Shown: piece by piece, positions 16,795 to 27,370 of the stretch
How positions within the stretch are numbered: the first letter of the stretch is position 1
Layout of the letters: each line of letters starts with the position of its first letter
Source of the DNA: Paenibacillus silagei
GTDB taxonomy: Bacteria; Bacillota; Bacilli; Paenibacillales; Paenibacillaceae
Reading direction: 5' to 3'
NCBI RefSeq assembly: GCF_017874735.1
Contig: NZ_JAGGLV010000013.1
Span: forward strand, 62,001-126,000
Length of the DNA: 64,000 bases
Made by a program: the position numbers and the translations under genes
Notes under the pieces: generated by a model
Told to the model about the DNA's origin: nothing
The model's input: the letters and a program-made list of their open reading frames with translations, nothing else
Databases searched by the model: none

Positions 16795-16933
16795 TTGCTT
16801 CTTCCTCCTTGCTGTTGCATGACTGCATGAAGTGGGTTACAGTTATACATGTGAGAGAAGTCATTGACAATTAATGCGCTTTCTTCAAGTATACGAAGAT
16901 GCAGGGGAGATGTAAAGATAGAAGGGTGATTTT

Positions 16934-17425
16934 ATGATACATATAAGACCTATGGAACCGCAGGAGTATGATTTTCTACTGGATATGCATTATGAGTCCA
17001 TTCATATTGAACAAGGTAAGCCGCCCAGAAGTGAGCTGCTGAATTCCCCGGGGATTGCGAAGTACAACGAACATTGGGGGAGACAAGGCGACAGGGCGAT
17101 AATCGCACTGGTGGACAATCAGCCCGCAGGTGCTGCCTGGTACAGGCTGTTTGACGAGACGAACCAGGGCTACGGATTTGTGGATACCACAACCCCGGAA
17201 TTAGGCGTTGCTATTCGGTCTGACTACAGGCAGCAGGGATTGGGAATCAGGCTAATGGAGGGCATCATACAGCAAGCCGTATCCGATGGATACCCGTCAC
17301 TTTCGCTCAGTGTTGATCCGGAGAATCAGGCGGCCGTCCGGTTATATAACAAGCTCGGCTTCGAGTATGTCGGGACAGCCGGTACCTCGTGGACTATGAA
17401 GCTGAATTTCAGGGACAAAGTTTAA
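16934..17425 (+). CDS. GNAT N-acetyltransferase
   Basis: 163 residues. IHIRPMEPQEYDFLLDM opens the fold; LGVAIRSDYRQQGLGIRLMEGII contains the acetyl-CoA pyrophosphate loop (RQQGLG, the Q/RxxGxG motif); SLSVDPENQAAVRLYNKLGFEYVG is the classic C-terminal signature with the catalytic-region tyrosine. Substrate unknown. GAAGGGTG precedes the ATG. It stands alone between the membrane peptide gene and trxA. Confidence 0.85.
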   Translation: MIHIRPMEPQEYDFLLDMHYESIHIEQGKPPRSELLNSPGIAKYNEHWGRQGDRAIIALVDNQPAGAAWYRLFDETNQGYGFVDTTTPELGVAIRSDYRQQGLGIRLMEGIIQQAVSDGYPSLSLSVDPENQAAVRLYNKLGFEYVGTAGTSWTMKLNFRDKV

Positions 17426-17665
17426 ACCGTTAAAAGACAAATTAATTTTATGCAATATAATTTCTCGAAATATATAACAAATGCATTGTATTTATGTTAT
17501 ACTGTGGATGTGTCGGTAATTGATAATCTGGTTATCATATTACATGAAGCATTTTATCCCGCTATGATCTCGGAGTAAATTCTGCGGACTTGGCTCAGGC
17601 TATAGAAGCGGAAGTTATTTCGTACAGCTTAAGCTCAACAAAACTTTTTGAGGAGGAACAATATC

Positions 17666-17983
17666 ATGGCTATCGTGAACGTGTCTGACCAATCCTTCGT
17701 GAATGAAGTGGAAGGTCAAGGTACTGTAGTAGTAGATTTCTGGGCACCTTGGTGCGGCCCTTGCAAAATGCTTGCCCCAATTCTCGAGGAATTGTCCACC
17801 GAGCTGGGTGACGATGTGAAGATCGCTAAATTGAATGTCGATGAGAATCCTGAGACAGCTTCCCGTTTTGGAGTAATGAGTATTCCTACTCTGATCTTCT
17901 TCAAAGACGGCCAGCCTGTCGACAAAGTCGTAGGACTGAACTCCAAGGACTCCCTTAAGAATATCGTAGCCAAGCATCAATAA
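17666..17983 (+). CDS. trxA: Thioredoxin
   Basis: 105 residues, the standard thioredoxin length. The redox-active WCGPC is at 29-33, preceded by VVVDFWAP; the cis-proline region reads [15 protein letters not shown]. It reduces disulfides in cytoplasmic proteins such as ribonucleotide reductase, using thioredoxin reductase and NADPH. GAGGAGG lies nine bases before the ATG. The gene has its own 36-base-stem terminator and is followed by uvrC, the same order as in Bacillus. Confidence 0.97.
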   Translation: MAIVNVSDQSFVNEVEGQGTVVVDFWAPWCGPCKMLAPILEELSTELGDDVKIAKLNVDENPETASRFGVMSIPTLIFFKDGQPVDKVVGLNSKDSLKNIVAKHQ

Positions 17984-18023
17984 TGGGTTACAATCTGCTG
18001 TAACCTGGGCCTTGCGGCCCTTC

Positions 18024-18061
18024 AGACAAAGCGCCTTCGGATTACCGAAGGCGCTTTGTCT
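18024..18061 (+). terminator. Terminator after trxA
   Basis: A perfect inverted repeat, GACAAAGCGCCTTCGG-atta-CCGAAGGCGCTTTGTC. A T-tract is lacking, but the stem is very strong. Confidence 0.8.
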
Positions 18062-18161
18062 GTCCTATAGAAACGGATGTTCTATATTAAGGCTTGAATG
18101 TGTAGTACATTCTATTCTAAACTTACCTTATAACCGTGTAGTAACAGGTGGGGGAGAACTT

Positions 18162-20264
18162 ATGGATTATATGGATAATATCCGCAACAAGCTTGCGCTG
18201 CTGCCTGATCTGCCCGGCTGCTATCTGATGAAGAATCAAGAGGGTACGATCATCTATGTCGGCAAGGCCAAGGTACTGAAGAACCGCGTGCGCTCTTATT
18301 TTACAGGCAGCCACAACGGGAAGACGCAGCGGCTGGTCGCCAATATTGTTGATTTTGAATATATCGTGACATCGAGCAATATGGAAGCACTCATTCTGGA
18401 GTGCAATCTGATCAAGAAACATATGCCGCGCTACAACGTGCTGCTGAAGGATGACAAGACCTTTCCTTATCTAAAAATCACGAACGAAGCCCATCCGCGC
18501 CTGGAGGTTACCCGCCGGGTGTTGAAAGATAAAGCTAAATATTTCGGCCCGTATCCGAACAGCTACGCCGCCCAGCAGACCAAGAAGCTGCTCGACCGGA
18601 TGTATCCGCTGCGCAAGTGCGGGGTGATGCCGAAAGAGGTCTGCCTGTACTATCACATGGGCCAATGCCTGGCTCCGTGCGAGAAGGAAGTGCCGAAGTC
18701 CGCTTACGAAGAGATTATCCAGAACATCTCCTCGTTCCTCGGAGGCGGGCATGACGCGGTGAAGAAGGATCTGCAGAAGAAGATGCAGGAGGCGGCGGAG
18801 GAGCTGTATTTCGAGCGGGCCAAGGAGCTGCGCGACCAGATTCAACACATCGATGCCGTGATGGAGAAGCAGAAGATCAATACGGCCGACACTAAGGACC
18901 GCGACGTCTTCGGCTATGCGGTGGACAAGGGCTGGATGTGTGTGCAGATTCTGTATATGCGGCAAGGGAAAATGATCCAGCGCCATTCGTCGGCTTTCCC
19001 GTTCTACGGAGAGGCGTACAGTGACTTCATGTCTTATGTGACGCAGTATTACAGCGACAATCCCGCGCTGCCGCAGGAGATTCTGCTGCCGGATATGGCA
19101 AGTGCCGGCATGGTTCCGCCAGAAACAGGCGGCACTGCCGGCCAGGGAAGCAGCGGGCTGGTAGCCGGTGGAATGCCGAGCGGCCAGGCGCTGATGGCGG
19201 CCTTGGGCGCAGAGGATGAGTCGGAGGCCAGTGAGGTGTCCCGCGGGGCGGACGCTGGTGAGGTGCTTGCGGGTGCTCCGGCAGCGGCTGATGAAGCTGC
19301 GCAGGGGCAGGTGGAGCAGGAGGGGGCAGCAGGGCCGGGCGCAGCGGCGGAAGCGTCGCGGGAGCAGACGGAGCAGGATGCAGCCGCCGAAGGAACCGTG
19401 GATGCGGCCGGAGGCGCCGCCGCCCTGCAGGAATGGCTGGGCATCAAAGTGCTGGTGCCGCAGCGCGGGCTGAAGAAGCAGATGATCGGCATGGCCTGCC
19501 AGAACAGCCGGGTCGCGCTGAATGAGAAGTTCCGCCTGATCGAGCGGGACGAGGAGCGCACCTCCGGGGCGGCCAGCAGTCTGGGGCAGAGCCTGGGGCT
19601 GGACTCGCTGAACCGGATCGAAGCGTTCGATAACTCGAATATCCAGGGGGCCAATCCGGTCTCGGCCATGGTGGTCTTCATCGACGGCAAGCCTGCCCGC
19701 AAAGAGTACCGTAAGTATAAGGTCCGCACCGTACAGGGGCCGGATGATTATGAGACGATGCGCGAGGTGATCCGGCGGCGTTATGAACGGGTGCTGAAGG
19801 AGAATCTGCCGCAGCCGGATCTGATCGTAGTCGATGGAGGGAAGGGCCAGATCTCTTCGGCGATCGATATTCTGCAGAATGAGCTGGGGTTATTCATTCC
19901 CGTCTGCGGTCTGGTTAAGGATGACAAGCACAGAACGGCCCAGCTGCTGGTCGGCGACTCCGCCGAGCCGGTCTCGCTCGCCAGGGACAGCCAGGAGTTC
20001 TACCTGCTGCAGCGTATCCAGGATGAGGTTCACCGCTTCGCCATTACGTTCCACCGGGAGCAGCGCGGCAAATCGATGGTCACCTCGAAGCTGGATTCGA
20101 TTCCGGGCATCGGGGACAAACGCCGGAAGCTGCTGCTGAAGCATTTCGGGTCGCTCAAGAAGATCAAGGAAGCCTCCATCGAGGATTTCAAGGTGCTGTC
20201 CATCGGTGAGAAGCTGGCCGGTCAGATTCTGGAGGCGCTGAAGGATGAGGAGCCGTCAATCTAA
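18162..20264 (+). CDS. uvrC: UvrC excinuclease subunit with low-complexity insertion
   Basis: 700 residues (B. subtilis UvrC about 598). UvrC makes both incisions in nucleotide excision repair together with UvrB. GIY-YIG nuclease: GCYLM (19-23) and YVGK (32-35). A Cys cluster region ([10 protein letters not shown]...MGQCLAPC) and the UVR/UvrB-binding stretch follow. The RNase-H-like second nuclease contains [10 protein letters not shown] and VVDGGKGQ; the helix-hairpin-helix end reads [20 protein letters not shown]. Residues ~311-421 are an insertion rich in Ala, Gly, Glu and Gln between the middle region and the second nuclease. GGGGGAG precedes the ATG; upstream in-frame codons overlap the trxA terminator and are not used. 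Confidence 0.95.
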   Translation: MDYMDNIRNKLALLPDLPGCYLMKNQEGTIIYVGKAKVLKNRVRSYFTGSHNGKTQRLVANIVDFEYIVTSSNMEALILECNLIKKHMPRYNVLLKDDKTFPYLKITNEAHPRLEVTRRVLKDKAKYFGPYPNSYAAQQTKKLLDRMYPLRKCGVMPKEVCLYYHMGQCLAPCEKEVPKSAYEEIIQNISSFLGGGHDAVKKDLQKKMQEAAEELYFERAKELRDQIQHIDAVMEKQKINTADTKDRDVFGYAVDKGWMCVQILYMRQGKMIQRHSSAFPFYGEAYSDFMSYVTQYYSDNPALPQEILLPDMASAGMVPPETGGTAGQGSSGLVAGGMPSGQALMAALGAEDESEASEVSRGADAGEVLAGAPAAADEAAQGQVEQEGAAGPGAAAEASREQTEQDAAAEGTVDAAGGAAALQEWLGIKVLVPQRGLKKQMIGMACQNSRVALNEKFRLIERDEERTSGAASSLGQSLGLDSLNRIEAFDNSNIQGANPVSAMVVFIDGKPARKEYRKYKVRTVQGPDDYETMREVIRRRYERVLKENLPQPDLIVVDGGKGQISSAIDILQNELGLFIPVCGLVKDDKHRTAQLLVGDSAEPVSLARDSQEFYLLQRIQDEVHRFAITFHREQRGKSMVTSKLDSIPGIGDKRRKLLLKHFGSLKKIKEASIEDFKVLSIGEKLAGQILEALKDEEPSI

Positions 20265-20286
20265 AATGGATTTGAACGGTAACGGA

Positions 20287-20320
20287 AAAGAAGCCGGCCC
20301 CATGTGGGCCGGCTTCTTTG
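20287..20320 (+). terminator. Terminator after uvrC
   Basis: AAAGAAGCCGGCCC pairs with GGGCCGGCTTCTTT, loop ATGT, followed by GGGTTTGG. Confidence 0.85.
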
Positions 20321-20390
20321 GGTTTGGTTAGGAATGGATGGTATCTTCAGACATTCCGCTAGTCGTCTGGATGGCAGGCCAACGAGGGCT

Positions 20391-20915
20391 AAATGTAGTC
20401 GAAAAACCGACCACATTGGGCGTGACGGAGGCACGTGGATCAAATGTGATCGAAAAACCGACTACAATTTGCAGGGATGAGGCGTGTGGATCAAATGTAG
20501 TCGAAAAACCGACCACAATGGGCGTGACGGAGGCACGTGGATCAAATGTGATCGAAAAACCGACTACAATTTGCAGGGATGAGGCGCATGGATCAAATGT
20601 AGTCGAAAAACCGACCACAGTGGGCATGGTGGAGGCATGTGGACCAAATGTGATCGAAAAACCGACTACATTTTGCAGGGATGAGGCGTGTGGATCAAAT
20701 GTAGTCGAAAAACCGACCACAGTGGGCATGGTGGAGGCGCATGGAACAAATGTAGTCGAAAAACCGACCACGATGGGCGTGACGGAGGCACGTGGATCAA
20801 ATGTGATCGAAAAACCGACTACAGTGGGCATGGTGGGGGCACATGGAGTAAATGTAGTCGAAAAACCGACTACATTGCGTTGGGTGGCGCTGTACGGGCC
20901 AAATGTACATAGTAG
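20391..20915. repeat. Tandem array, ten 51-bp units plus a partial
   Basis: Units start at 20391, 20442, 20493 and every 51 bases to 20850, with a decayed one at 20901. No insertions or deletions are visible. Each carries TGTAGTCG-aaaaac-CGACTACA or a near version, an 8-bp hairpin. Units alternate partly between two types (GGGCGTGACGGAGGC and TTTGCAGGGATGAGG), giving a 102-bp super-period in the first half. Several reading frames are open on both strands, a consequence of the period being a multiple of three. It fills the gap between the uvrC terminator and the GH81 gene. Confidence 0.9.
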
Positions 20916-20986
20916 ACTGAACACTATGAGCTGCTGCATAATTAGGTTAATCTTTACTTTCTGCATAAAATCGTTGATTTGTATAA

Positions 20987-21001
20987 TTGCAACCGGTTTC
21001 G
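20987..21001 (+). promoter_or_regulatory. Candidate cre site next to a -10 element
   Basis: TTGCAACCGGTTTCG matches WTGNAANCGNWNNCW except for the last base and touches TATAAT at 20982-20987. Carbon catabolite repression of the GH81 gene through CcpA is inferred. Confidence 0.4.
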
Positions 21002-21027
21002 GTAAAGGGTACGCTTATCTTGAATCT

Positions 21028-21042
21028 ATGAAAACGCTTATA
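21028..21042 (+). promoter_or_regulatory. Second candidate cre site before the GH81 gene
   Basis: ATGAAAACGCTTATA fits the cre pattern with one mismatch and lies immediately before the Shine-Dalgarno GAGGAGG. Confidence 0.4.
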
Positions 21043-21059
21043 AGAGGAGGATTAAAGAA

Positions 21060-24000
21060 ATGGGATATTCAAAAACAGTAAGACGCAAAAAGGGGATCAA
21101 TGGGACCGCTCTTTGTCTGAGCATCATTATGCTGCTGAGTCTCGTGCTGGCGCTTCCGCCAGGACCGGCGCATGCTGCGGACTCTTATCTGCTCTCCAAA
21201 GACCGGCCGGCGTATGCCTCGGGCACAGAGGGCAATAATACCCCGGATCTGGCGGTGGACGGCAATACGGGTTCAAGGTGGAGCAGCTCATGGGGGACGG
21301 ACCCGAACTGGATCTATGTTGACCTCGGGGCAACTGCCGCCGTAGACCGCGTGGTGCTCCGCTGGGAAGGGGCTTACGCCAAGGCCTACAAAATCCAGGT
21401 ATCCGCAGACGAATTGAACTGGAGTGATATCTATTCCACAACTACAGGAGATGGGGGTGTGGATGAGCTTACGCTAAGCGGCACCGGCCGTTATGTCCGG
21501 GTATTTGCCACAGAGCGGAACCTGACGCAATACGGCATCTCTCTCTATGAGTTCGAGGTATACGGCACCGGCGGCGTTAATCCTCCTCCGGTGGTTCTGG
21601 GGCCGAATGTGGCCTTGAACAAGCCTGTGACGGCTTCATCCTATCAGGTGGCCGATTATCTCCCGGTCGGCTCCACCCTGCCGGAACTGGGTGGACGGCA
21701 ACCTGAACACACGCTGGTCCTCCAACGCTACCGATAATGAATGGCTGAGCGTTGATTTTGGCAGCGTACGTACACTGGGCCGGGTGATCCTTAACTGGGA
21801 GGCAGCCGCCGGCCGGATTTATGATATTCAGGTCTCGAATAACGGAACCTCATGGACTACGATCTACCGGGAGCTTCACGGCGACGGAGGCACCCTTAAT
21901 CTTCCCGTCTATGCCAGCGGCCGCTATCTGCGGATGAAAGGGATCAGCAGAGCAACCTCCTTCGGGTACTCGATCTTTGAATTCCAGGCCTATGATTATG
22001 TGGCAGGCGATCCTAAGCCGGTCTATAACATTCCGGCCCTGCCGGAGCTGACTACAGTGGCCGTGGGTCAAGGCAGTCATGCTGCGAATGACCTCTCGGT
22101 GCCCCAGCCCAAATATCCGCAGTATAAATCGGATGCGCTGACTGCACCGCTGCCTTCCAATGATTGGTGGCAGTCGATCATGATTAATCAGCTCGGCAAC
22201 GGCATTATTACGCTTCCGCTCAAATCGAAATATACCAAGCAGGGGCTGAGCATTCTGAATCCGGGCGCAGGCTACCTAAGCGCTGACGGAAGAGCACAGG
22301 AAGCCGCGGGAAACCCGGACCTGTACCTGATGGCCGGCAACATTAATACCTCGGGGATGTCGAACCGGATTACTGCTTACGGCGACTGGTCAGCGACAGC
22401 CGTATTAAGCGATGGTGCAACCGAGAAGCTGAAGACAACATTCGTCAAAGGCTCGCCTTATCTCTATTCGCAATTCAGTGATCCGTCCAGTCCTGAAGTG
22501 TATCTGCCAGCCGGGGCACGCTTCTTCGACGGCAGCAATACTACGCTTCTCGCTGCAGACGGCGCCACCGTTACAGCAGACCATATCGGCATTGCGGTCA
22601 CCAATTCCAACGGGGCGCCAACGCCTGAAATGGTGACCAGACACTATGGGCTGTATGCGCCGGCCGGTACAACCTTCAAGCGGGTCGGTGCCAAGCTCAA
22701 AATCCAGCTCGGCGGAGGCCAGAACTACCTGTCCCTGTCGGCTCTTCCGGCACCGTCCAATCTGAATTATTTCTACCAGCACGGCTATGCCTTCGTGACG
22801 GACACGAAGGTGGCCTATACCTTCAACGAGACCACCTCCGATGTCACGACCACCTTCAATGCGGTGACAGAACTCAAGCGTTCGGGCTTCCCGAATACAA
22901 CGCTGATGGCACAGCTTCCCCACCAGTGGAAGGTTACTACAACACCGCTGACTGCTGTCTCCTTCCCGTCCATCCGCGGAAAGATGAAGGTATCAGAGGG
23001 CAATTCGTTCGCCACTACGGATAAATTCTACGGCATTGTGCCGCAGTTCACCGAGCCGGGCGATTCCACCTATTCCCGTCAGGATCTGCTGAATTATCTG
23101 GCGTTGCTGGATACGGACACCGCGACCAATCTGATGCAGGCCGATGCGTACTGGCAGGGCAAGAAGCTGCATCCGCTGGCCATGGGTGTGCTGATCGCCG
23201 ATCAGATCGGCAATGAGAGCTACAAGAATCTGTTCCTGTCCCGGATGAAGACGGTGCTTACAGACTGGTATACGTACACCTCGGGGGAAACCGATTATTA
23301 TTTCGACTACAACTCCGACTGGGGTACATTGATCTATAAAAACAGTGAGTTCGGTGCGAACTCCGGCATCACGGATCATCATTTCACGTATGGCTATTAT
23401 GTCTTTGCATCTGCCGTGCTTGCCACCTACGATACCGACTTCAGAAATAAATTCAGCGGGATGGTCGATGAGCTGATCCGGGATTATGCTAATCCGTCGA
23501 AGACGGATCCGAAGTATCCTTACTTCCGCAACTTCGACCCGTATGAAGGCCATTCCTGGGCCGGCGGTTATGCCGACAATGACAGCGGAAATAACCAAGA
23601 AGCGGCCGGAGAGTCACTGTTCGGCTGGGTCGGCCAATATATGTGGAGCACACTGACTGGCAACACCGCCTTCCGCGATGCTTCCATTATGGGCTTCACG
23701 ACGGAGCTTAGAGCAGTACAGCAGTACTGGTTCAACTACGACCAGGATAACTGGCTGCCGGGCTATACGCATAAAACTGTGGGTCAGATTTACGGAAGCT
23801 CGAATTTCTTCGGCACCTTTTTCAACGGGAATCCGGTGTATGTCTATGGCATTCACTGGCTGCCTACAGCAGAATATTTAACCAGCTACGGGTTCGATAC
23901 GGCTAAGGCGGCTGGATTATACAGCGGCTTCGTGGCCGATAACGGCGGGCCGGAACCGGACTGGTACCATATTGTCTGGCCGATTCAGGCGCTGAGCGAT

Positions 24001-25632
24001 CCGCAGGCTGTGCTGAATAAATGGAATCCGGCACTGCCGCAGCAGAACGAATTGTTCAACACGTACTGGTTCGTGCACAATATGGCCACGCTTGGATCAC
24101 GCACCAAGGACATTTGGGCGGAGAACGGCTACAGTGCAACGGTGTACAAAAAAGGTTCGGCCTACCGCGCGCTGGTCTGGAATCCGACCAATGCGGCGAT
24201 TACCGTTACGTTCCGCAATAGCGGAGGTGTTACAGGCTCGGCTATAGTCCCGGCCGGGAAGCTGGTGAAGGTGGACCCGACGAAGGTGACCACGGATACG
24301 CTGCTTACTCCGCCTGCCTTGACAGCTGACACCACCCAGAATGCTGCCGGCCAGCCGATTGAGCTGACGTTCACGGAGAACGCAGCCTGGAGAAATGCAA
24401 TTACTGCGGTAAAAGTGGATGGAACTTCAGCAGCAGCTGCGAATTATACCTTGGAAGCCGGTAAAATCACCCTGAACACCGCGCTGTTCCCCACGGCGAA
24501 GACTTACACGGTTACAGTAACAGCAGACGGATATAACGATACTTCGGTGCAGCAGGTCATTACCGGCGGAACACAGCCGTCCGGGAACCTTGCCCTCAAT
24601 AAGGCGGTTACCGCTTCGGAGAATCCGAAGCAGCCTGCTGCCGGCGCTGTGGATGGAAATGCGGGCACCCGCTGGGAATCGGACTTCAGTGATCCGCAGT
24701 GGATTCAGGTGGATCTTGGCTCTGCCCAGACGGTCAGCCGTGTCCTGCTGAACTGGGAGGGGGCATATGCCAAAGCCTACACGATCGAGACATCGGCAGA
24801 CGGCGCGAACTGGGCAACAGTCTATTCGACAACTACCGGAGACGGGGACATTGACGATGTCAGCTTTACCCCGGTCAACGCGCGGTATGTAAAAGTGAAC
24901 GGGACTGAACGCGGGACGCCGTACGGGTATTCCTTGTGGGAACTGGAGGTGTACGGGAGCGGCAGCGCCGTGACACCGCTGGCTCCGCCTGTTCTGACAG
25001 CCGACACCACCCAGAATGCTGTCGGTCAGCCGATTGAGCTGACGTTCACGGAGAATGCGGCCTGGAGAACTGCAATCACTGCGGTGAGGGTGGATGGAGT
25101 GGCAGCAGCGGCAGCGAATTATACCGTGGAAGCCGGTAAAATCAAACTGAATACCGCGCTGTTCCCTACAGGGAAGACGTATACGATTGCAGTAACAGCA
25201 GCGGGATATAACGATGCTTCGGTGCAGCAGGTGATTACCGGCGGCACACCGCCGCTTGTGAACCTTGCGCTGAACAAGGCGGTTACCGCTTCGGAGAATC
25301 CGAAGCAGCCCGCTGCCGGAGCTGTGGATGGAAACGAGGGCACCCGCTGGGAATCGGATTTCAGTGATCCGCAGTGGATTCAGGTGGATCTCGGCTCTGC
25401 CCAGACGCTCAGCCATGTCCTGCTGAACTGGGAGGGGGCTTACGCCAAAGCCTACACGATCGAGACGTCGGCAGACGGTACGAACTGGACCACGGCCTAT
25501 TCCACAACAACCGGGGACGGCGGACTCGACGATGTCAGCTTCACCCCGGTCAGTGCGCGGTATGTGAAAGTGAACGGGACGGAGCGCGGCACCCAGTACG
25601 GCTATTCTTTATGGGAACTGTCAATCTATTAA
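21060..25632 (+). CDS. Secreted GH81 endo-1,3-beta-glucanase, interrupted by a frameshift
   Basis: About 1520 residues if read across a frame change at 21690. Order: signal peptide (to AHA-DS), F5/8-type-C domain 1, F5/8C domain 2, GH81 catalytic domain, DUF1533/Shr-like domain, F5/8C domain 3, a second DUF1533-like domain and F5/8C domain 4. GH81 signs: SGITDHHFTYGYYVF with the catalytic Asp and GNNQEAAGESLFGW with the Glu pair. The enzyme should cut beta-1,3-glucan (fungal wall, callose, laminarin). Frame 21060-21737 ends early; the remainder (21691-25632) is intact. Domain 2 lacks two bases where PELAVDGN would be expected. It may be a natural disruption or a read error. AAGAGGAGG precedes the ATG. 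Confidence 0.85.
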
Positions 25633-27305
25633 TGACCAGGTCAGCGGCACTCCTGTTCTTGCTGGTTCTAAGCAGTCTTAGTGCCTGCTCGGACAGCGGC
25701 CGCTCCGAAATTACGCTGCCTGCGGGCCATCCTTCAGCCGTCCCCCTCTCGGAGCTGGCTGCCAAGGTGAAGCCGGTTCAGTTCACCGTCTTTGTGAACT
25801 ATGACTGGTATACGGCGCCGGACTGGGAGGCCGGGCCGCATAGCCGGTGGATTACCGATCATCTGAAGGTGAAGCTTCTGCCGGTACCATCGAGCGGTGC
25901 TGCCGCCCAGAAGCTGAATGCGATGATAGTCTCGGATCAGCTTCCCGATGTGCTGGTTATGGATCGCGGCAAGGATGTGGAACGGCTGCAAAAGGCGGGC
26001 AAGCTGGTGGCGCTGGACTCTTATCTGGAGCAATATCCTGAATTCGCCCGGACGGTCGGTGAGAACACGCTGAACATGCTGCGCAGTGAAGACGGCAGGC
26101 TGTACCAGATTCCGAACTGGTATATTAACGGCAGCGGCGGCAGCGGCAACGCCGGTTTCCTGGTGGAGAAGAGAATATACCGCGAGCTCGGCTCCCCTAA
26201 GCTTGCGACATGGGATGATCTCGAAGCGTATCTGCAGCAAGTGCAGAGGAAATACCCGGATATTGTGCCGATCGACTTCGGGGAGACCCGGGACGGCGTG
26301 GAAATACAGATGATCGGCATGCTGTACAGCGGTGCGGCGGATAACCGGACGCCAAGCTTCATCTCTCCCGGTTCAGGCCAAATCTTCGGTGTGCCCTCCG
26401 GCATCCGGCTGACTTCTGTGTACCGGGACCCGGCATTCCTGGAGACGCTGCAGCTGGCGGCCCGGCTGGTCCGTCAGGGACTGACCTCTCCGGATCTGTT
26501 GACCGAGACACGGGATCAGGTGCTGGAGAAGCTGAAAAGCGGCCGGATCGCCGTATTCGGCGCTTATGACGCTGTTGTGGAAGGGATCGGCCGGGAAGCG
26601 AATAATCAGCTCTCGGCTAAGGACCCGCTGGACGGCTATGAGCTCATCTGGCCGTTGCACCGCGAAGGCGTTGATCCCGGCAAGGTCTACCCCTCCGGGT
26701 ACAATACGCTGGGCTGGAATGTCAATGTCATTACAACCGCTGCCCGGGACCCGGAGGCCATTTTCTCCTATATGAACTGGGCGACGAGTCCTGAGGGGCA
26801 GCGTATTCTTTTCTTCGGGCCGGAGGGATTGTTTTATGATAAAGTAGAGGATGGAGTTCCCATCCCAAATGATTCCTATATTGGACGTGACTTGAAATGG
26901 TATGATGATCTGAAGATCGGAGAATTCAACTGGTACGGTAATACTTCATACATTGATGCTGCCAAAGCACAGCGTGAGAAGCTGCTGCCCGCCGGAGCCC
27001 GGGACTGGACGACCCTTGGACAAGCCAATATAACGTTCAAGACTTCGATGAACATCACCGAATTCTCTAATCTTGACCCGGCGCCTGCCTCGGAAGAGGG
27101 GCTTATTCTGCAAAAGCTGAGGGATCAATATGCGCAGGTGGTGCCCCGGATGATTTTTGCGGCAAGTGATGAAGAGCTCCGGGAGCTGCTTAAGGCAGCA
27201 GACAGGGAAGCATCGGACCTGGGCTATGACAGGCTGCTGGCCTGGAAGACCGGAGTGTGGCAGAGCAATCTGAAGAAGATCAAGGATTACACACCAGAAC
27301 AATAA
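25632..27305 (+). CDS. Extracellular solute-binding lipoprotein
   Basis: 557 residues. A short signal ends in the lipobox LSSLSAC, so the protein is probably lipid-anchored outside the membrane. It resembles the large LplA/YtcQ-type binding proteins: FTVFVNYDWYTAPDW, DVLVMDRGKDVERLQKAGKLVALDSYL, LYQIPNWY and YMNWATSPEGQRILFFGPEG. The start ATG overlaps the GH81 stop (TAATG), so the binding protein is coupled to the glucanase; an alternative in-frame ATG is at 25611. No permease accompanies it, and the next genes are a YesN/YesM pair. It may feed a distant permease or present glucan fragments to the sensor. Confidence 0.85.
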   Translation: MTRSAALLFLLVLSSLSACSDSGRSEITLPAGHPSAVPLSELAAKVKPVQFTVFVNYDWYTAPDWEAGPHSRWITDHLKVKLLPVPSSGAAAQKLNAMIVSDQLPDVLVMDRGKDVERLQKAGKLVALDSYLEQYPEFARTVGENTLNMLRSEDGRLYQIPNWYINGSGGSGNAGFLVEKRIYRELGSPKLATWDDLEAYLQQVQRKYPDIVPIDFGETRDGVEIQMIGMLYSGAADNRTPSFISPGSGQIFGVPSGIRLTSVYRDPAFLETLQLAARLVRQGLTSPDLLTETRDQVLEKLKSGRIAVFGAYDAVVEGIGREANNQLSAKDPLDGYELIWPLHREGVDPGKVYPSGYNTLGWNVNVITTAARDPEAIFSYMNWATSPEGQRILFFGPEGLFYDKVEDGVPIPNDSYIGRDLKWYDDLKIGEFNWYGNTSYIDAAKAQREKLLPAGARDWTTLGQANITFKTSMNITEFSNLDPAPASEEGLILQKLRDQYAQVVPRMIFAASDEELRELLKAADREASDLGYDRLLAWKTGVWQSNLKKIKDYTPEQ

Positions 27306-27370
27306 ACGTTTGGAGAAGAAGAGGGATACGTTATGTACCCTCTTTTCCGCATGAAGGAGTGCTGGTTGCG

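Noticed and set aside
16478-16822. 114-codon plus-strand frame
   Set aside because: It is antisense to the 53-residue membrane peptide gene and its terminator, which have much better signals.
20338-21081. Long open frames on both strands over the 20.4-kb array
   Set aside because: The 51-bp period is a multiple of three, so any stop-free unit stays open in several frames; no ribosome site and no protein-like composition.
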